41,073 nucleotides of DNA, from positions 1 to 41,073 of IMG/VR virus record IMGVR_UViG_3300042516_001886; one strand, 5' to 3'. Below the pieces are notes generated by a model, which saw only the letters and a program-made list of their open reading frames with translations, made no database searches and was not told the DNA's origin. The stretch is from a virus. The position numbers and the translations under genes are program-made. Of the stretch, positions 24,709 through 32,272 are shown piece after piece (the stretch's first letter is position 1; every line of letters begins with the position of its first letter).

Positions 24709-25596
24709 ATGAGTTCAGCCTTCAAAACATTAAAACAGTCGGACGTTACAATCGTTCCTTACGCCGCTAATAAACAGTGGAGTATAGCGAGTGCATCTTT
24801 AAGTAATTACAATATAACTGTCTTTCAAGGTTTAAACACCCCTATCCAAGGATATGGCGGTGCTAACCCATCAGGATTAGGTGACTACATTGGTAGTGGA
24901 CCTGTATTTAATCCCAATACTTTCGCAACTACAACTAATGGTGAATACAAAGTATTAGTTTATCGTTCAATCAAACAACTATATTACCAAAACTATTTAA
25001 CTAGTTCATGGTTACAATCATCATCGTCTTTTGACAATTATGACGCGTCTACTGCAGGATATGGTACAGGAAATGAGGTACAAAAGTATTTTCCTACTGG
25101 ATCTAATGAAACTATACAAGTATTATCAATTCCATATAATATATTTGGTACTAATGTAGTACCCGCGACATTAACGTTGAGTAGCAGCGCATATAACATC
25201 GTTGATGATGGTGATGGCAACTTGTATGATTCTAGTTCTTTAGTTGGAAATATCGTTTATTCTCACGGTTTAGCTGTAATAACTAACCAACTATATCAAA
25301 ATATATTTACTAGTTCGTTTAATTTGGCATTTAAGGGTGAGGTTATCATTTATGACAATGAAGTACGCTGCCCTATCAATGAGAATGACTTTAACATGTC
25401 ATTAAACCCATCAATTCTATCAGATGGTAGTGGTTCAATGTATTCATTCGCCACACAATCTTATTTCCGCCCATACACAACAGCTATTGGGTTATATAAT
25501 GATACTAATGAGTTACTCGCTGTAGCTAAGTTTAGTACTCCAATTCCTATACCGTCTAATACTGATATGACATTTGTTGTTAAATTTGATACATAA
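24709..25596 (+). CDS. tail structural protein, 295 aa
   Basis: Starts MSSAFKTLKQSDVTIVPYAA and shares the C-terminal module IGLYNDTNELLAVAKFSTPI with its upstream neighbour. The middle is a Ser/Tyr/Asn-rich beta region. ATG 24709 was chosen over the ATG at 24705, which reads out of frame. It ends by a one-base overlap (TAATG) with the first leader-bearing gene, linking structural and internal-protein genes in one transcript. Confidence 0.6.
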   Translation: MSSAFKTLKQSDVTIVPYAANKQWSIASASLSNYNITVFQGLNTPIQGYGGANPSGLGDYIGSGPVFNPNTFATTTNGEYKVLVYRSIKQLYYQNYLTSSWLQSSSSFDNYDASTAGYGTGNEVQKYFPTGSNETIQVLSIPYNIFGTNVVPATLTLSSSAYNIVDDGDGNLYDSSSLVGNIVYSHGLAVITNQLYQNIFTSSFNLAFKGEVIIYDNEVRCPINENDFNMSLNPSILSDGSGSMYSFATQSYFRPYTTAIGLYNDTNELLAVAKFSTPIPIPSNTDMTFVVKFDT

Positions 25597-26096
25597 TGAT
25601 TAAATTAGTAGATATATTAAAAGAAATAGCAGAGAATAGCCCAGATAGTATTATATTGCCTATTAATATATACTATATAGGAAATTCCACTTCTGAACTA
25701 AGAAATATAGGATTAGATCAAGGAACAATCACTGAATCTGAATTAATGGATACTTTATGGAGTGAATACCAAATGATGAAAGCATATACTCAAACTATTC
25801 AAAGTGGAGGAGATAAAACCACTAATAAAATGCAAGACACTGGATTCAATATAAATCTAAAATCAGATGCTGATGAAATGTTTTTTGGAGGACGATTACA
25901 AGAAATAATAGATGAAATAGAATTATATGTTTCTGAAGGAACACCAATTACTAATTATGGGGATGATATGTGGGAAGATGAGGAAGGTAATAATTTTAGT
26001 TTTTCTAAACAAGAAGCAGATAAGTATCAATATGATTTAGTTGATGATGATGAATTTAAACAATTCACTGAAACAGTAAAACAAGTATTAGACTAA
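25596..26096 (+). CDS. leader-bearing putative internal virion protein, 166 aa
   Basis: Starts MIKLVDILKE, the capsid-targeting-like leader of this phage, with the LxE step ending at Glu10. The body is acidic (YGDDMWEDEEGNNFSFSKQE) with helical stretches and no known domain. By analogy with T4 internal proteins, it would be cut after residue 10 by a gp21-like protease inside the prohead. It overlaps both neighbours by one base (TAATG). Confidence 0.6.
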   Translation: MIKLVDILKEIAENSPDSIILPINIYYIGNSTSELRNIGLDQGTITESELMDTLWSEYQMMKAYTQTIQSGGDKTTNKMQDTGFNINLKSDADEMFFGGRLQEIIDEIELYVSEGTPITNYGDDMWEDEEGNNFSFSKQEADKYQYDLVDDDEFKQFTETVKQVLD

Positions 26097-26482
26097 TGAT
26101 TAAACTAATAAACATATTAAAAGAGATAAAAGAAGATATTAAAATAGTCTTATATAACAAAGGGAAAGATGTAGGAGCAGATTTAGATTTTTCTGATGAA
26201 GATATTGAGAATGCTCCTAAAGTACAGATACCTCTTAGCAAGCTGGTTCGCTATGAACCCGCTATAAAGATGAAATCACCTGAATCTATTAAAATTGTTA
26301 AGCGCTTAGTTAATCAATATAAGAGTGGTAAAACAATAGATCCAATATTAGTTCGCAAAAAAGGAAATAAATTCCAAATTTTAGATGGTCATCATAGATA
26401 CACAGCTGCTAAACTCGCAGGTTTATCAAGCATAAATACTATAATAGTCCCAGATGAAAATATTACAAAAGGTGAGCAATAA
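26096..26482 (+). CDS. leader-bearing ParB/sulfiredoxin-like nuclease-fold protein
   Basis: After the leader MIKLINILKE comes a ParB/Srx-type domain (residues about 44-118): IPLSKLVRYEP, then PILVRKKGNKFQILDGHHRY, with the signature D97-G-H-H-R101 and TAAKLAG after it. ParB-fold domains of this sort bind nucleotides and include CTP switches, nucleases and phage ADP- or DNA-acting proteins. The reaction here cannot be told. At 128 aa it is a minimal single domain. The leader suggests it is packaged and may act in the new host. Confidence 0.7.
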   Translation: MIKLINILKEIKEDIKIVLYNKGKDVGADLDFSDEDIENAPKVQIPLSKLVRYEPAIKMKSPESIKIVKRLVNQYKSGKTIDPILVRKKGNKFQILDGHHRYTAAKLAGLSSINTIIVPDENITKGEQ

Positions 26483-26491
26483 TTAAAGTTT

Positions 26492-26953
26492 ATGAATAAA
26501 TGGTTACATTATTTGGATGATGGTACACTCGCTGAGTGGCCTGAAGTATTAGAACCACAATATTATGGTTTTATCTATATCATCCAAAACAAAACAAATA
26601 GTAAGTTTTACATAGGTAAAAAAGCATTCTTCCATAATAAGAAGAAGAAACTCACCAAAAAAGAATTAGCCGAACAGTCAGGACCAGGACGTAGGTCAAC
26701 TACTAAAACTGAACAGGTAGATAGTGGATGGAAAGCATATTGGGGTAGTTCTAAAGAATTACTAGCAGATATGAAATCGTTAGGTGAGGATCAATTTGAA
26801 CGTATTATATTACAATTCTGTGATACTAAAAAACAACAGACATATTATGAGATATATCATCAAATTATATATGGAGTTCTACATACCGAGAATAGCTATA
26901 ATGATAACATTTTAGGTAAGTTTTTCCGTAAAGATTTGGCCTCGCAGGAATAA
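26492..26953 (+). CDS. GIY-YIG-type endonuclease-like protein
   Basis: Residues 25-45 (YGFIYIIQNKTNSKFYIGKK) give the two GIY-YIG strands, here YII and YIG. A 30-residue basic insert follows, then WKAYWGSS (80-87) and the helix QQTYYEIYHQIIYGV with Glu120 as the likely metal ligand. It resembles Seg/phage GIY-YIG proteins without a DNA-binding extension (153 aa). It may be a free-standing homing or recombination nuclease. It has no leader and starts a block of DNA-metabolism genes. Confidence 0.7.
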   Translation: MNKWLHYLDDGTLAEWPEVLEPQYYGFIYIIQNKTNSKFYIGKKAFFHNKKKKLTKKELAEQSGPGRRSTTKTEQVDSGWKAYWGSSKELLADMKSLGEDQFERIILQFCDTKKQQTYYEIYHQIIYGVLHTENSYNDNILGKFFRKDLASQE

Positions 26954-26970
26954 GACGTTAACTTCTATGC

Positions 26971-27909
26971 ATGCTAAATGCCGCATTAGTAAGTACAGTC
27001 AATAGTGTGTTGGGTAAGGGAAAGGAAACAAGTGGTAATAACTACGCGTATCAATGTCCATTTTGTCAACATCACAAACCAAAACTAGAGATTAATCTAG
27101 TACCTAACTCCAAAGGTGAGAATTTTTGGCATTGTTGGGTGTGTAATGCTAAAGGCAAATCATTACTTGGTCTATTTAAGAAACTTAAGGTACCTCAAGA
27201 CAAAATACTTGAATTACGTTCTATACTTAATTACGCTGATAAGAAAGACGAAGAGGAAAGTGATATAACTAAAATAGAGTTACCCAAAGAATACAAATCA
27301 TTACTCAGTATACAACGTACTGACATTTCAGCTAAACACGCGTTAGCATATCTTAAAAAACGAGGTATCAGTAAAGAAGATATTCTCAAATACAACATTG
27401 GTTTTTGTGAGGAAGGACGTTACAAAAATATGATTGTAGTTCCGTCATATAATAAAGACGGATTAATTAATTATTTTATTGCTCGTTCATTCGAGAAAGA
27501 TCCATCACGTAAGTATGATAGTCCTAAATGTAATAAAAACGCTATTATTGGACTGGAATATTTTATTAACTGGAATATACCAGTTATATTATGTGAAGGT
27601 ATATTTGATGCTATTGCAATCAAACGTAATGTCATACCATTATTTGGTAAAACAATACCTAAGGCATTAATGATGAAACTAGTAGAAACTAATGTTAAAA
27701 CAGTTTATGTAGCGTTAGATAGAGATGCTCTTAAGGATGCTTTGAAATACGCCGAGGAATTACTTAACTTAGGCAAAGATGTTTATTTAGTGGATTTAGA
27801 TGATAAGGATCCATCTGAAATGGGTTTTGATAAATTTACATCGTTGGTTCATAAGGCGGAACAACTAACATTAAGCGAATTAATATATAAAAAAATAGAA
27901 CTATCATGA
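26971..27909 (+). CDS. 61: DNA primase, gp61/DnaG type
   Basis: N-terminal zinc-binding domain with C29-P-F-C32 and C55-W-V-C58 (YQCPFCQHHKPKLEIN, FWHCWVCNAKG). The central core is followed by a Toprim domain, with E209 in ILCEGIFDAIAI and D250-x-D252 in VYVALDRDALKDA. Length 312 aa, close to T4 gp61 (342 aa). It would make RNA primers with a gp41-type helicase on the lagging strand; the helicase is not in this window. It overlaps the nuclease gene by 4 nt (ATGA). Confidence 0.85.
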   Translation: MLNAALVSTVNSVLGKGKETSGNNYAYQCPFCQHHKPKLEINLVPNSKGENFWHCWVCNAKGKSLLGLFKKLKVPQDKILELRSILNYADKKDEEESDITKIELPKEYKSLLSIQRTDISAKHALAYLKKRGISKEDILKYNIGFCEEGRYKNMIVVPSYNKDGLINYFIARSFEKDPSRKYDSPKCNKNAIIGLEYFINWNIPVILCEGIFDAIAIKRNVIPLFGKTIPKALMMKLVETNVKTVYVALDRDALKDALKYAEELLNLGKDVYLVDLDDKDPSEMGFDKFTSLVHKAEQLTLSELIYKKIELS

Positions 27910-28697
27910 TAGACAAAAATGTGAACATCATCAAGGATCCTAAGATTAAAAGGATTGTTGAGTACAGTGCTGACAACAAGCAAATTAATGTGTTGGACCA
28001 ACGTTTCTACAAACGAAACGATGAGTATTACCCTTCAGTATCTAGTATATTGAATTTCTTTCCTAAAAACCAATTTTTTCACGCTTGGTTAAAGGATGTA
28101 GGACATAATAGTGATATTATAGCTGGTAAAGCAGCAGGTGAAGGTACTCAAGTACACAACGCTGTTGAAGATTTTATTAATGGAGAAGAAATTAATTGGT
28201 TAGATGAGTATGGTAATGCTAAGTATTCATTAGATGTATGGAAAATGATTCTTAAGTTTGCTGAGTTTTGGAACACACATAAACCAGAAGTAATAGCAGC
28301 TGAATATCATTTATTTTCAGACGAGTACAAGTACGCAGGCACAGCTGATTTAATTGTTAGATTTAATGATAAAATATGGTTGTTGGATGTTAAAACATCT
28401 AATTCGCTTCATACATCATATGATTTACAATTATCTGCTTATGCTCAAGCATGGAACGAAACTCATAATGAGAAAATTGAAGAAACAGGTATTTTATGGT
28501 TAAAAGCAAACACACGTAGTGAAGGTAAGAATGGTAAAATACAAGGTAAAGGATGGGAGTTAAAACATATAAGTGAAATTGAACGTAACTTCAAAATGTT
28601 CCAAAATATATATGAAATATATAAACTCGAAAATCCGGACGCTAAACCGTACACAGAACTTCTACCAACAGCTGTCAAATTAACCCCAGCTCCTTAG
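27906..28697 (+). CDS. PD-(D/E)XK exonuclease, RecB/Cas4-like
   Basis: RecB-family nuclease fold, 263 aa: H84 in GTQVHNAVEDF, E133 in VIAAEYHLFS, D148 in AGTADLIVRF, D161-x-K163 in WLLDVKTSNS, and Q175/Y179 in YDLQLSAYAQAW. These fit motifs I-III and the QhxxY motif of RecB/lambda-exonuclease-like enzymes. Likely an end-processing or recombination exonuclease working with the primase and replication machinery. It overlaps the primase by 4 nt, and the left box of promoter copy F lies in its last codons. Confidence 0.8.
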   Translation: MIDKNVNIIKDPKIKRIVEYSADNKQINVLDQRFYKRNDEYYPSVSSILNFFPKNQFFHAWLKDVGHNSDIIAGKAAGEGTQVHNAVEDFINGEEINWLDEYGNAKYSLDVWKMILKFAEFWNTHKPEVIAAEYHLFSDEYKYAGTADLIVRFNDKIWLLDVKTSNSLHTSYDLQLSAYAQAWNETHNEKIEETGILWLKANTRSEGKNGKIQGKGWELKHISEIERNFKMFQNIYEIYKLENPDAKPYTELLPTAVKLTPAP

Positions 28698-28707
28698 TTA
28701 TATTTAG
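28680..28707 (+). promoter_or_regulatory. two-part promoter, copy F
   Basis: TTAACCCCAG (28680-28689), nine bases, then TATATTTAG (28699-28707), then tctaTAAAAATT and the ATG at 28728. It lies more than 23 kb from the other five copies, embedded in the end of the nuclease gene, so it starts an early-type unit inside the late half of the window. Confidence 0.7.
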
Positions 28708-28727
28708 TCTATAAAAATTAAAAAATT

Positions 28728-29174
28728 ATGGACACATTTATTTTCAATGATGGGGGTCGAGCCGAGGCTGGCTATAAAGGCCAAACAGGTGATTGTGTAT
28801 GTAGATCAATTTGCATAGTAACAGGAAAACCATATGACGAAGTTTACCAAGCGTTAGCAGAGGGAAATTTTACACAACGAAAAAGTAAACATAGTAAAAA
28901 AGGTAAAAGAACAGCTGCGAATGGTATTAACACCAAACGTAAGTGGTTTAATGAGTACATGTTATCTTTAGGGTTTAAGTGGGTACCTACAATGTTTGTT
29001 GGTGTAGGTTGTAAAATGCATTTAAAGAAAGAAGAATTACCAACAGGTAAAATTATATGCAATGTTAGTAAACATTTTGTAGCAGTTGTTGATGGTGTGA
29101 TTAATGACATTTATGACTGCTCAAGAGAAGGAACAAGATGTGTATATGGATATTATTACCAGCCAAATAAATAA
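28728..29174 (+). CDS. papain-like cysteine peptidase-type protein, 148 aa
   Basis: Q19-x3-C23 in KGQTGDCVCRSICIVTG, H116 in SKHFVAVVDG and D127/D130 in DIYDCSREGTRC are spaced like the Gln/Cys/His/Asp set of papain-fold enzymes. The fold order (helix after Cys, strands around His) fits. Substrate unknown; candidates are host proteins or a transglutaminase-like reaction. It has no leader and is expressed from the two-part promoter, so it probably acts in the cell early rather than in the virion. Identity inferred from motif spacing only. Confidence 0.55.
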   Translation: MDTFIFNDGGRAEAGYKGQTGDCVCRSICIVTGKPYDEVYQALAEGNFTQRKSKHSKKGKRTAANGINTKRKWFNEYMLSLGFKWVPTMFVGVGCKMHLKKEELPTGKIICNVSKHFVAVVDGVINDIYDCSREGTRCVYGYYYQPNK

Positions 29175-29177
29175 CTT

Positions 29178-29618
29178 ATGAAAATAATAGAAATACCCGC
29201 CAAAGTATACCCACGTAAAGCATTTATGTTGGATGAGTCTGAACACGCTGACTATTTAACATTTACACCAGGAATACGTGTGTTACCCGCCGAATATACT
29301 GTGAATAGTGGTGATAGTGTTAAAGATGTTAGCGATTCAACATTTTCTTACATTAAGTTCCATGAAGATGGTGAGCAATTTTGGGATGGTGGTGGACATG
29401 AGTGTGTAGACCACACAGGAGTTAAACGAGCATTCTACCCAGATGCATTAATTGTCCACCCAGATTTGTTCAAGAAACGTAAAAAACTCAAACAAACCGT
29501 GACTAAGTCAGAAGGTAAACGTGGAAGACCAAAAATGGACCCAATACTTAAAAAGGAAATACAAATTTACGTGCCAACTGGCGGTAAACGCGGGAGACCA
29601 AAGAAAACTAAAATTTAA
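29178..29618 (+). CDS. AT-hook protein with N-terminal beta domain, 146 aa
   Basis: Residues 1-100 form an unrecognised, beta-rich domain (IIEIPAKVYPRKAFMLDESE, SYIKFHEDGEQFWDGGGHEC). The basic tail holds two AT-hooks, GKRGRPK (113-119) and GKRGRPKK (136-143). It should bind AT-rich DNA through the tail, with the head perhaps docking another protein. It is 3 nt after the papain-like gene and shares its promoter. The other AT-hook protein (3663) also follows a two-part promoter. Confidence 0.65.
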   Translation: MKIIEIPAKVYPRKAFMLDESEHADYLTFTPGIRVLPAEYTVNSGDSVKDVSDSTFSYIKFHEDGEQFWDGGGHECVDHTGVKRAFYPDALIVHPDLFKKRKKLKQTVTKSEGKRGRPKMDPILKKEIQIYVPTGGKRGRPKKTKI

Positions 29619-29632
29619 CTTAAAACGCGCAA

Positions 29633-29641
29633 ATATTTATA
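29633..29641 (+). promoter_or_regulatory. candidate late promoter box ATATTTATA (5)
   Basis: Exact motif in the 66-nt gap before the nucleotidyltransferase-zincin gene, at the head of the main leader-bearing cluster. It directly abuts a hairpin (29641-29663), which would form the very 5' end of the transcript. Confidence 0.55.
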
Positions 29642-29663
29642 GGTGGTCACTTAGTGACTGCCT
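29641..29663 (+). other. hairpin directly after late promoter box
   Basis: AGGTGGTCAC (29641-29650), loop TTA, GTGACTGCCT (29654-29663) pair over 10 bp with two G-U pairs. No T-run follows (attccatatt), so a terminator is unlikely. A 5'-end hairpin stabilising the late transcript, or an operator, fits better. Confidence 0.5.
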
Positions 29664-29684
29664 ATTCCATATTAAAACAATAGC

Positions 29685-30809
29685 ATGTCTAAATACAAGT
29701 CATTATCGTCTATTCTAAAAGAGGAAGAATCTGCTAATCCTGCCAACCCAGCGGGTATAGTATTTTATCCTGGTAACTTTAAACCGCCTCATAAGGGACA
29801 TTATGCCTCTGTAATGGAATTAGCCGCTAGAGCATATACCCTTAAAATTATTGTTATTATTAGCAGTAAAACGTATGATAACATCACACCTGAGGAAAGT
29901 GCTGCTATTTGGAATGAATTCATGGCCGCCAACCCAATACCAAAAATAGAAATTAAAATATCAGAAAATAAGTCACCAATACAAGATATATTCCAAGCAT
30001 TTGATGGTGACTTGAATTTAAAAGCATATGTTGGATATGGTGCTGGTGAAGCAGATGATATGGGTTATATTGAGTCGCTTAAAAAAGCATTTGGTAATAG
30101 AGTAATGCCATTATCAATTGAAGAGAAATTTTTAGTTAATGGTGCTCCTATTTCAAGTACATATGTTAGAGAAGTTATAGTTAGACTAAACCAATACTCA
30201 GTCGCTATTCGTTCAACTAAAAGAGATACAACTGACTTTAGCAAAGCTAGAAACGGGTATCTTAACACACTAGAGGAACTTAAGAATTGTTTCCCAGATG
30301 CTGTCATGCAAAAAGGATATTTTGATGATATACTTAACATACTAGGTATTGATTACATTAGTGTAGATGAATTACAAGAAAATTTATTCACTATTGATTG
30401 GTGGAAGGATATGTTAGTTGAAAATGATGATAAAGAACAAGCAATACATAAGTTTATTGATTTCGCTAGGTTAGAATTAGGGTTAAAAGTACTACCTCAT
30501 ATAGAATTAATTGATGATTCCAATATGGCTAAAGATATGCGTTCATTAGGTGGATATAATCCGTCTAGTAACAGATTATTGGTTATAACCAACAATAGAT
30601 TGACAGCAGATATCTTAAGAACACTAGCTCATGAATTAGTACATCGTAAACAAGACGAAGATAATCAACTTAATGCTCACTCAGGTACTACAGGTTCACC
30701 AGAAGAAAACGAAGCTAACGCAATGGCTGGAATATTATTGAGAAAATACGGTGAAAGACATACTGAAATATATGAAGGCATGGGTCACTTGGCTAAATTA
30801 AAGTTATAA
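29685..30809 (+). CDS. leader + nucleotidyltransferase + zincin metallopeptidase fusion
   Basis: The first 13 residues (MSKYKSLSSILKE) are a leader. Residues 23-165 form a HxGH-type nucleotidyltransferase domain: GNFKPPHKGH (30-39) and ISSTYVR (156-162), as in NMN/cytidylyl transferases. Residues 255-374 carry a zinc peptidase site: HELVH (316-320) with likely third ligand E343 in ENEANAMAG. T4-like phages carry NMN adenylyltransferases (NadV/NadR-type context), but a fusion to a zincin is unusual. Inferred: a packaged two-enzyme effector modifying NAD-type pools and cutting a protein on entry or during head maturation. Confidence 0.75.
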   Translation: MSKYKSLSSILKEEESANPANPAGIVFYPGNFKPPHKGHYASVMELAARAYTLKIIVIISSKTYDNITPEESAAIWNEFMAANPIPKIEIKISENKSPIQDIFQAFDGDLNLKAYVGYGAGEADDMGYIESLKKAFGNRVMPLSIEEKFLVNGAPISSTYVREVIVRLNQYSVAIRSTKRDTTDFSKARNGYLNTLEELKNCFPDAVMQKGYFDDILNILGIDYISVDELQENLFTIDWWKDMLVENDDKEQAIHKFIDFARLELGLKVLPHIELIDDSNMAKDMRSLGGYNPSSNRLLVITNNRLTADILRTLAHELVHRKQDEDNQLNAHSGTTGSPEENEANAMAGILLRKYGERHTEIYEGMGHLAKLKL

Positions 30810-30810
30810 T

Positions 30811-31179
30811 ATGGTTGGTAAAAAGTTTCATGGTTATGATTGGATAGAAATAGCACCTAACAAGTATACTTTTAATACCCCTGGTAACAAGTATATAGTT
30901 GACTTTGAAAATCAAGGCAATGATGACTACAATGTAGTGTTCAAAACTGTTGATAAACTTGAGGATTCAACTAATGAAGGTGTTCAATTTAAAGTTATGG
31001 CTACTATACTAGAAATAGTTCAACACTTTATTGTGGCTTATCCATATAAAGCACTTACCTTCAAACCCAGAGATGGACGTCGACATAAGTTATATAAGTT
31101 ATTTATTGACAATAACTTCTCAGCTAATGATTACTATTTCTATTTCAGACCTGATATAATAAAAATGGTTAAAAAATGA
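30811..31179 (+). CDS. leaderless paralogue of the protein at 33446, 122 aa
   Basis: Beta-beta-alpha protein of unknown family (YTFNTPGNKYIVDFENQGND, FKVMATILEIVQHFIVAYPY, RDGRRHKLYKLFIDNNF). It aligns along its length with residues 22-139 of the protein at 33446, which has a leader; this one starts MVGKKFHGYDW and has none. The pair is therefore one intracellular form and one probable head-packaged form of the same fold. It overlaps the next gene by 4 nt. Confidence 0.65.
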   Translation: MVGKKFHGYDWIEIAPNKYTFNTPGNKYIVDFENQGNDDYNVVFKTVDKLEDSTNEGVQFKVMATILEIVQHFIVAYPYKALTFKPRDGRRHKLYKLFIDNNFSANDYYFYFRPDIIKMVKK

Positions 31180-31646
31180 GTTATACAATTTATTGTGATT
31201 TAGATGGTGTATTAGTTGATTTTTCTAGTGGTTACTTTAGACTAACAGGCTTAGACATATCAAAATATCAACCTAGTACTACCCAGTTTTGGGCTCCTGT
31301 TGATAAAAAAGGTCCTTCATTCTGGGCTAACCTACATTGGATGTCAGATGGCAAATTATTATGGGATTATATTAAAAAACGTAAACCATATATTTTATCA
31401 TCTCCATCAAAAAGTAATAGTTCTAGAATAGGTAAGGATGCTTGGGTTAGAGTAAATCTAAAACCTGACTATAAGTCATTGTTGTTATATCCAAGACATG
31501 AAAAACAAAATTTCTCAGGCGAAAATCACATACTAATAGATGACATGGAAAATACTATTGCAGAATGGAATGCTAAAGGTGGCATTGGTATTCACCATAC
31601 ATCAGCAGCAGATACAATTAAACAACTTAAAGAATTAGGGTTATGA
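31176..31646 (+). CDS. HAD-family 5'-nucleotidase-like phosphatase
   Basis: HAD motif I YCDLDGVLVDF with nucleophile D8 and acid D10, motif II Ser in ILSSPS (73-78), and motif IV ILIDDMENTI with D122/D123. Length 156 aa fits small HAD phosphatases of the 5'(3')-deoxyribonucleotidase group with a short helical cap (about 20-65). Likely removes phosphate from nucleotides or small metabolites. It overlaps both neighbours by 4 nt, so it is co-translated with them. Confidence 0.75.
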   Translation: MSYTIYCDLDGVLVDFSSGYFRLTGLDISKYQPSTTQFWAPVDKKGPSFWANLHWMSDGKLLWDYIKKRKPYILSSPSKSNSSRIGKDAWVRVNLKPDYKSLLLYPRHEKQNFSGENHILIDDMENTIAEWNAKGGIGIHHTSAADTIKQLKELGL

Positions 31647-32224
31647 GTATAAATGATAATACATTAAAGAAAGAATTTAGTACACGTGATGTAAATCGTG
31701 CTAGAAATTTAATTACTAAGAAATTTGGTGACGCCACTGGTATTCAATCTGGTTATACTAAACAAGTAGTAGAACATAGTGAAGGTGAGGTGTGGGAAGA
31801 GAATGGTAAGAAATGGACTATCAAAAACGGTATTAAACAAACTGTAACTAAGTTTGACGCTATCAAAAAACTATCAGTGATACCATTACTATGTCCTAAT
31901 TGTAGTAAACCAATGAAGAACAGTGATACTATACGTAAAATGTATCTTATTCACGGAATGTGTCTAGATTGTGTGGTTAGAATGGAATCTAAACTAAAAC
32001 TTGAAGGAAAATACAAGGAATATGAGAGTAGATTACTCAATCTTAACAAAAACGCTGAACTAGATGACATGATGGCTATGCTAGATGATTGGGCTAACCA
32101 ACGCGATGATGCATTTATTACTGAAACAGGTGACATAGAACAGTGGAATGGTGGTGAAAACCGACATGAAGCTATAAAACAACTCAAAGAAAACATTAAG
32201 AAATTCAGGGACACACAGATATAA
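31643..32224 (+). CDS. zinc-ribbon protein, 193 aa
   Basis: Residues 84-110 hold C84-P-N-C87 and C107-L-D-C110 (PLLCPNCSKPMKNSD, HGMCLDCVVRME), a four-cysteine zinc site. A charged helical C-terminal half (EYESRLLNLNKNAELDDMMA, ENIKKFRDTQI) follows. The N-terminal part has TKKFGDATGIQSG. The family is not recognised; nucleic-acid or protein binding is likely. It closes the cluster before a late-type box at 32241. Confidence 0.65.
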   Translation: MSINDNTLKKEFSTRDVNRARNLITKKFGDATGIQSGYTKQVVEHSEGEVWEENGKKWTIKNGIKQTVTKFDAIKKLSVIPLLCPNCSKPMKNSDTIRKMYLIHGMCLDCVVRMESKLKLEGKYKEYESRLLNLNKNAELDDMMAMLDDWANQRDDAFITETGDIEQWNGGENRHEAIKQLKENIKKFRDTQI

Positions 32225-32240
32225 CATATTTCATTATTCC

Positions 32241-32255
32241 ATATTTATATTTATA
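32241..32255 (+). promoter_or_regulatory. candidate late promoter boxes ATATTTATA (6), two overlapping
   Basis: Two overlapping exact copies, 32241-32249 and 32247-32255, 17 nt before the ATG at 32273. The doubling is seen, in part, at 16157 too. Confidence 0.55.
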
Positions 32256-32272
32256 TACGAAATTTCACAAAT

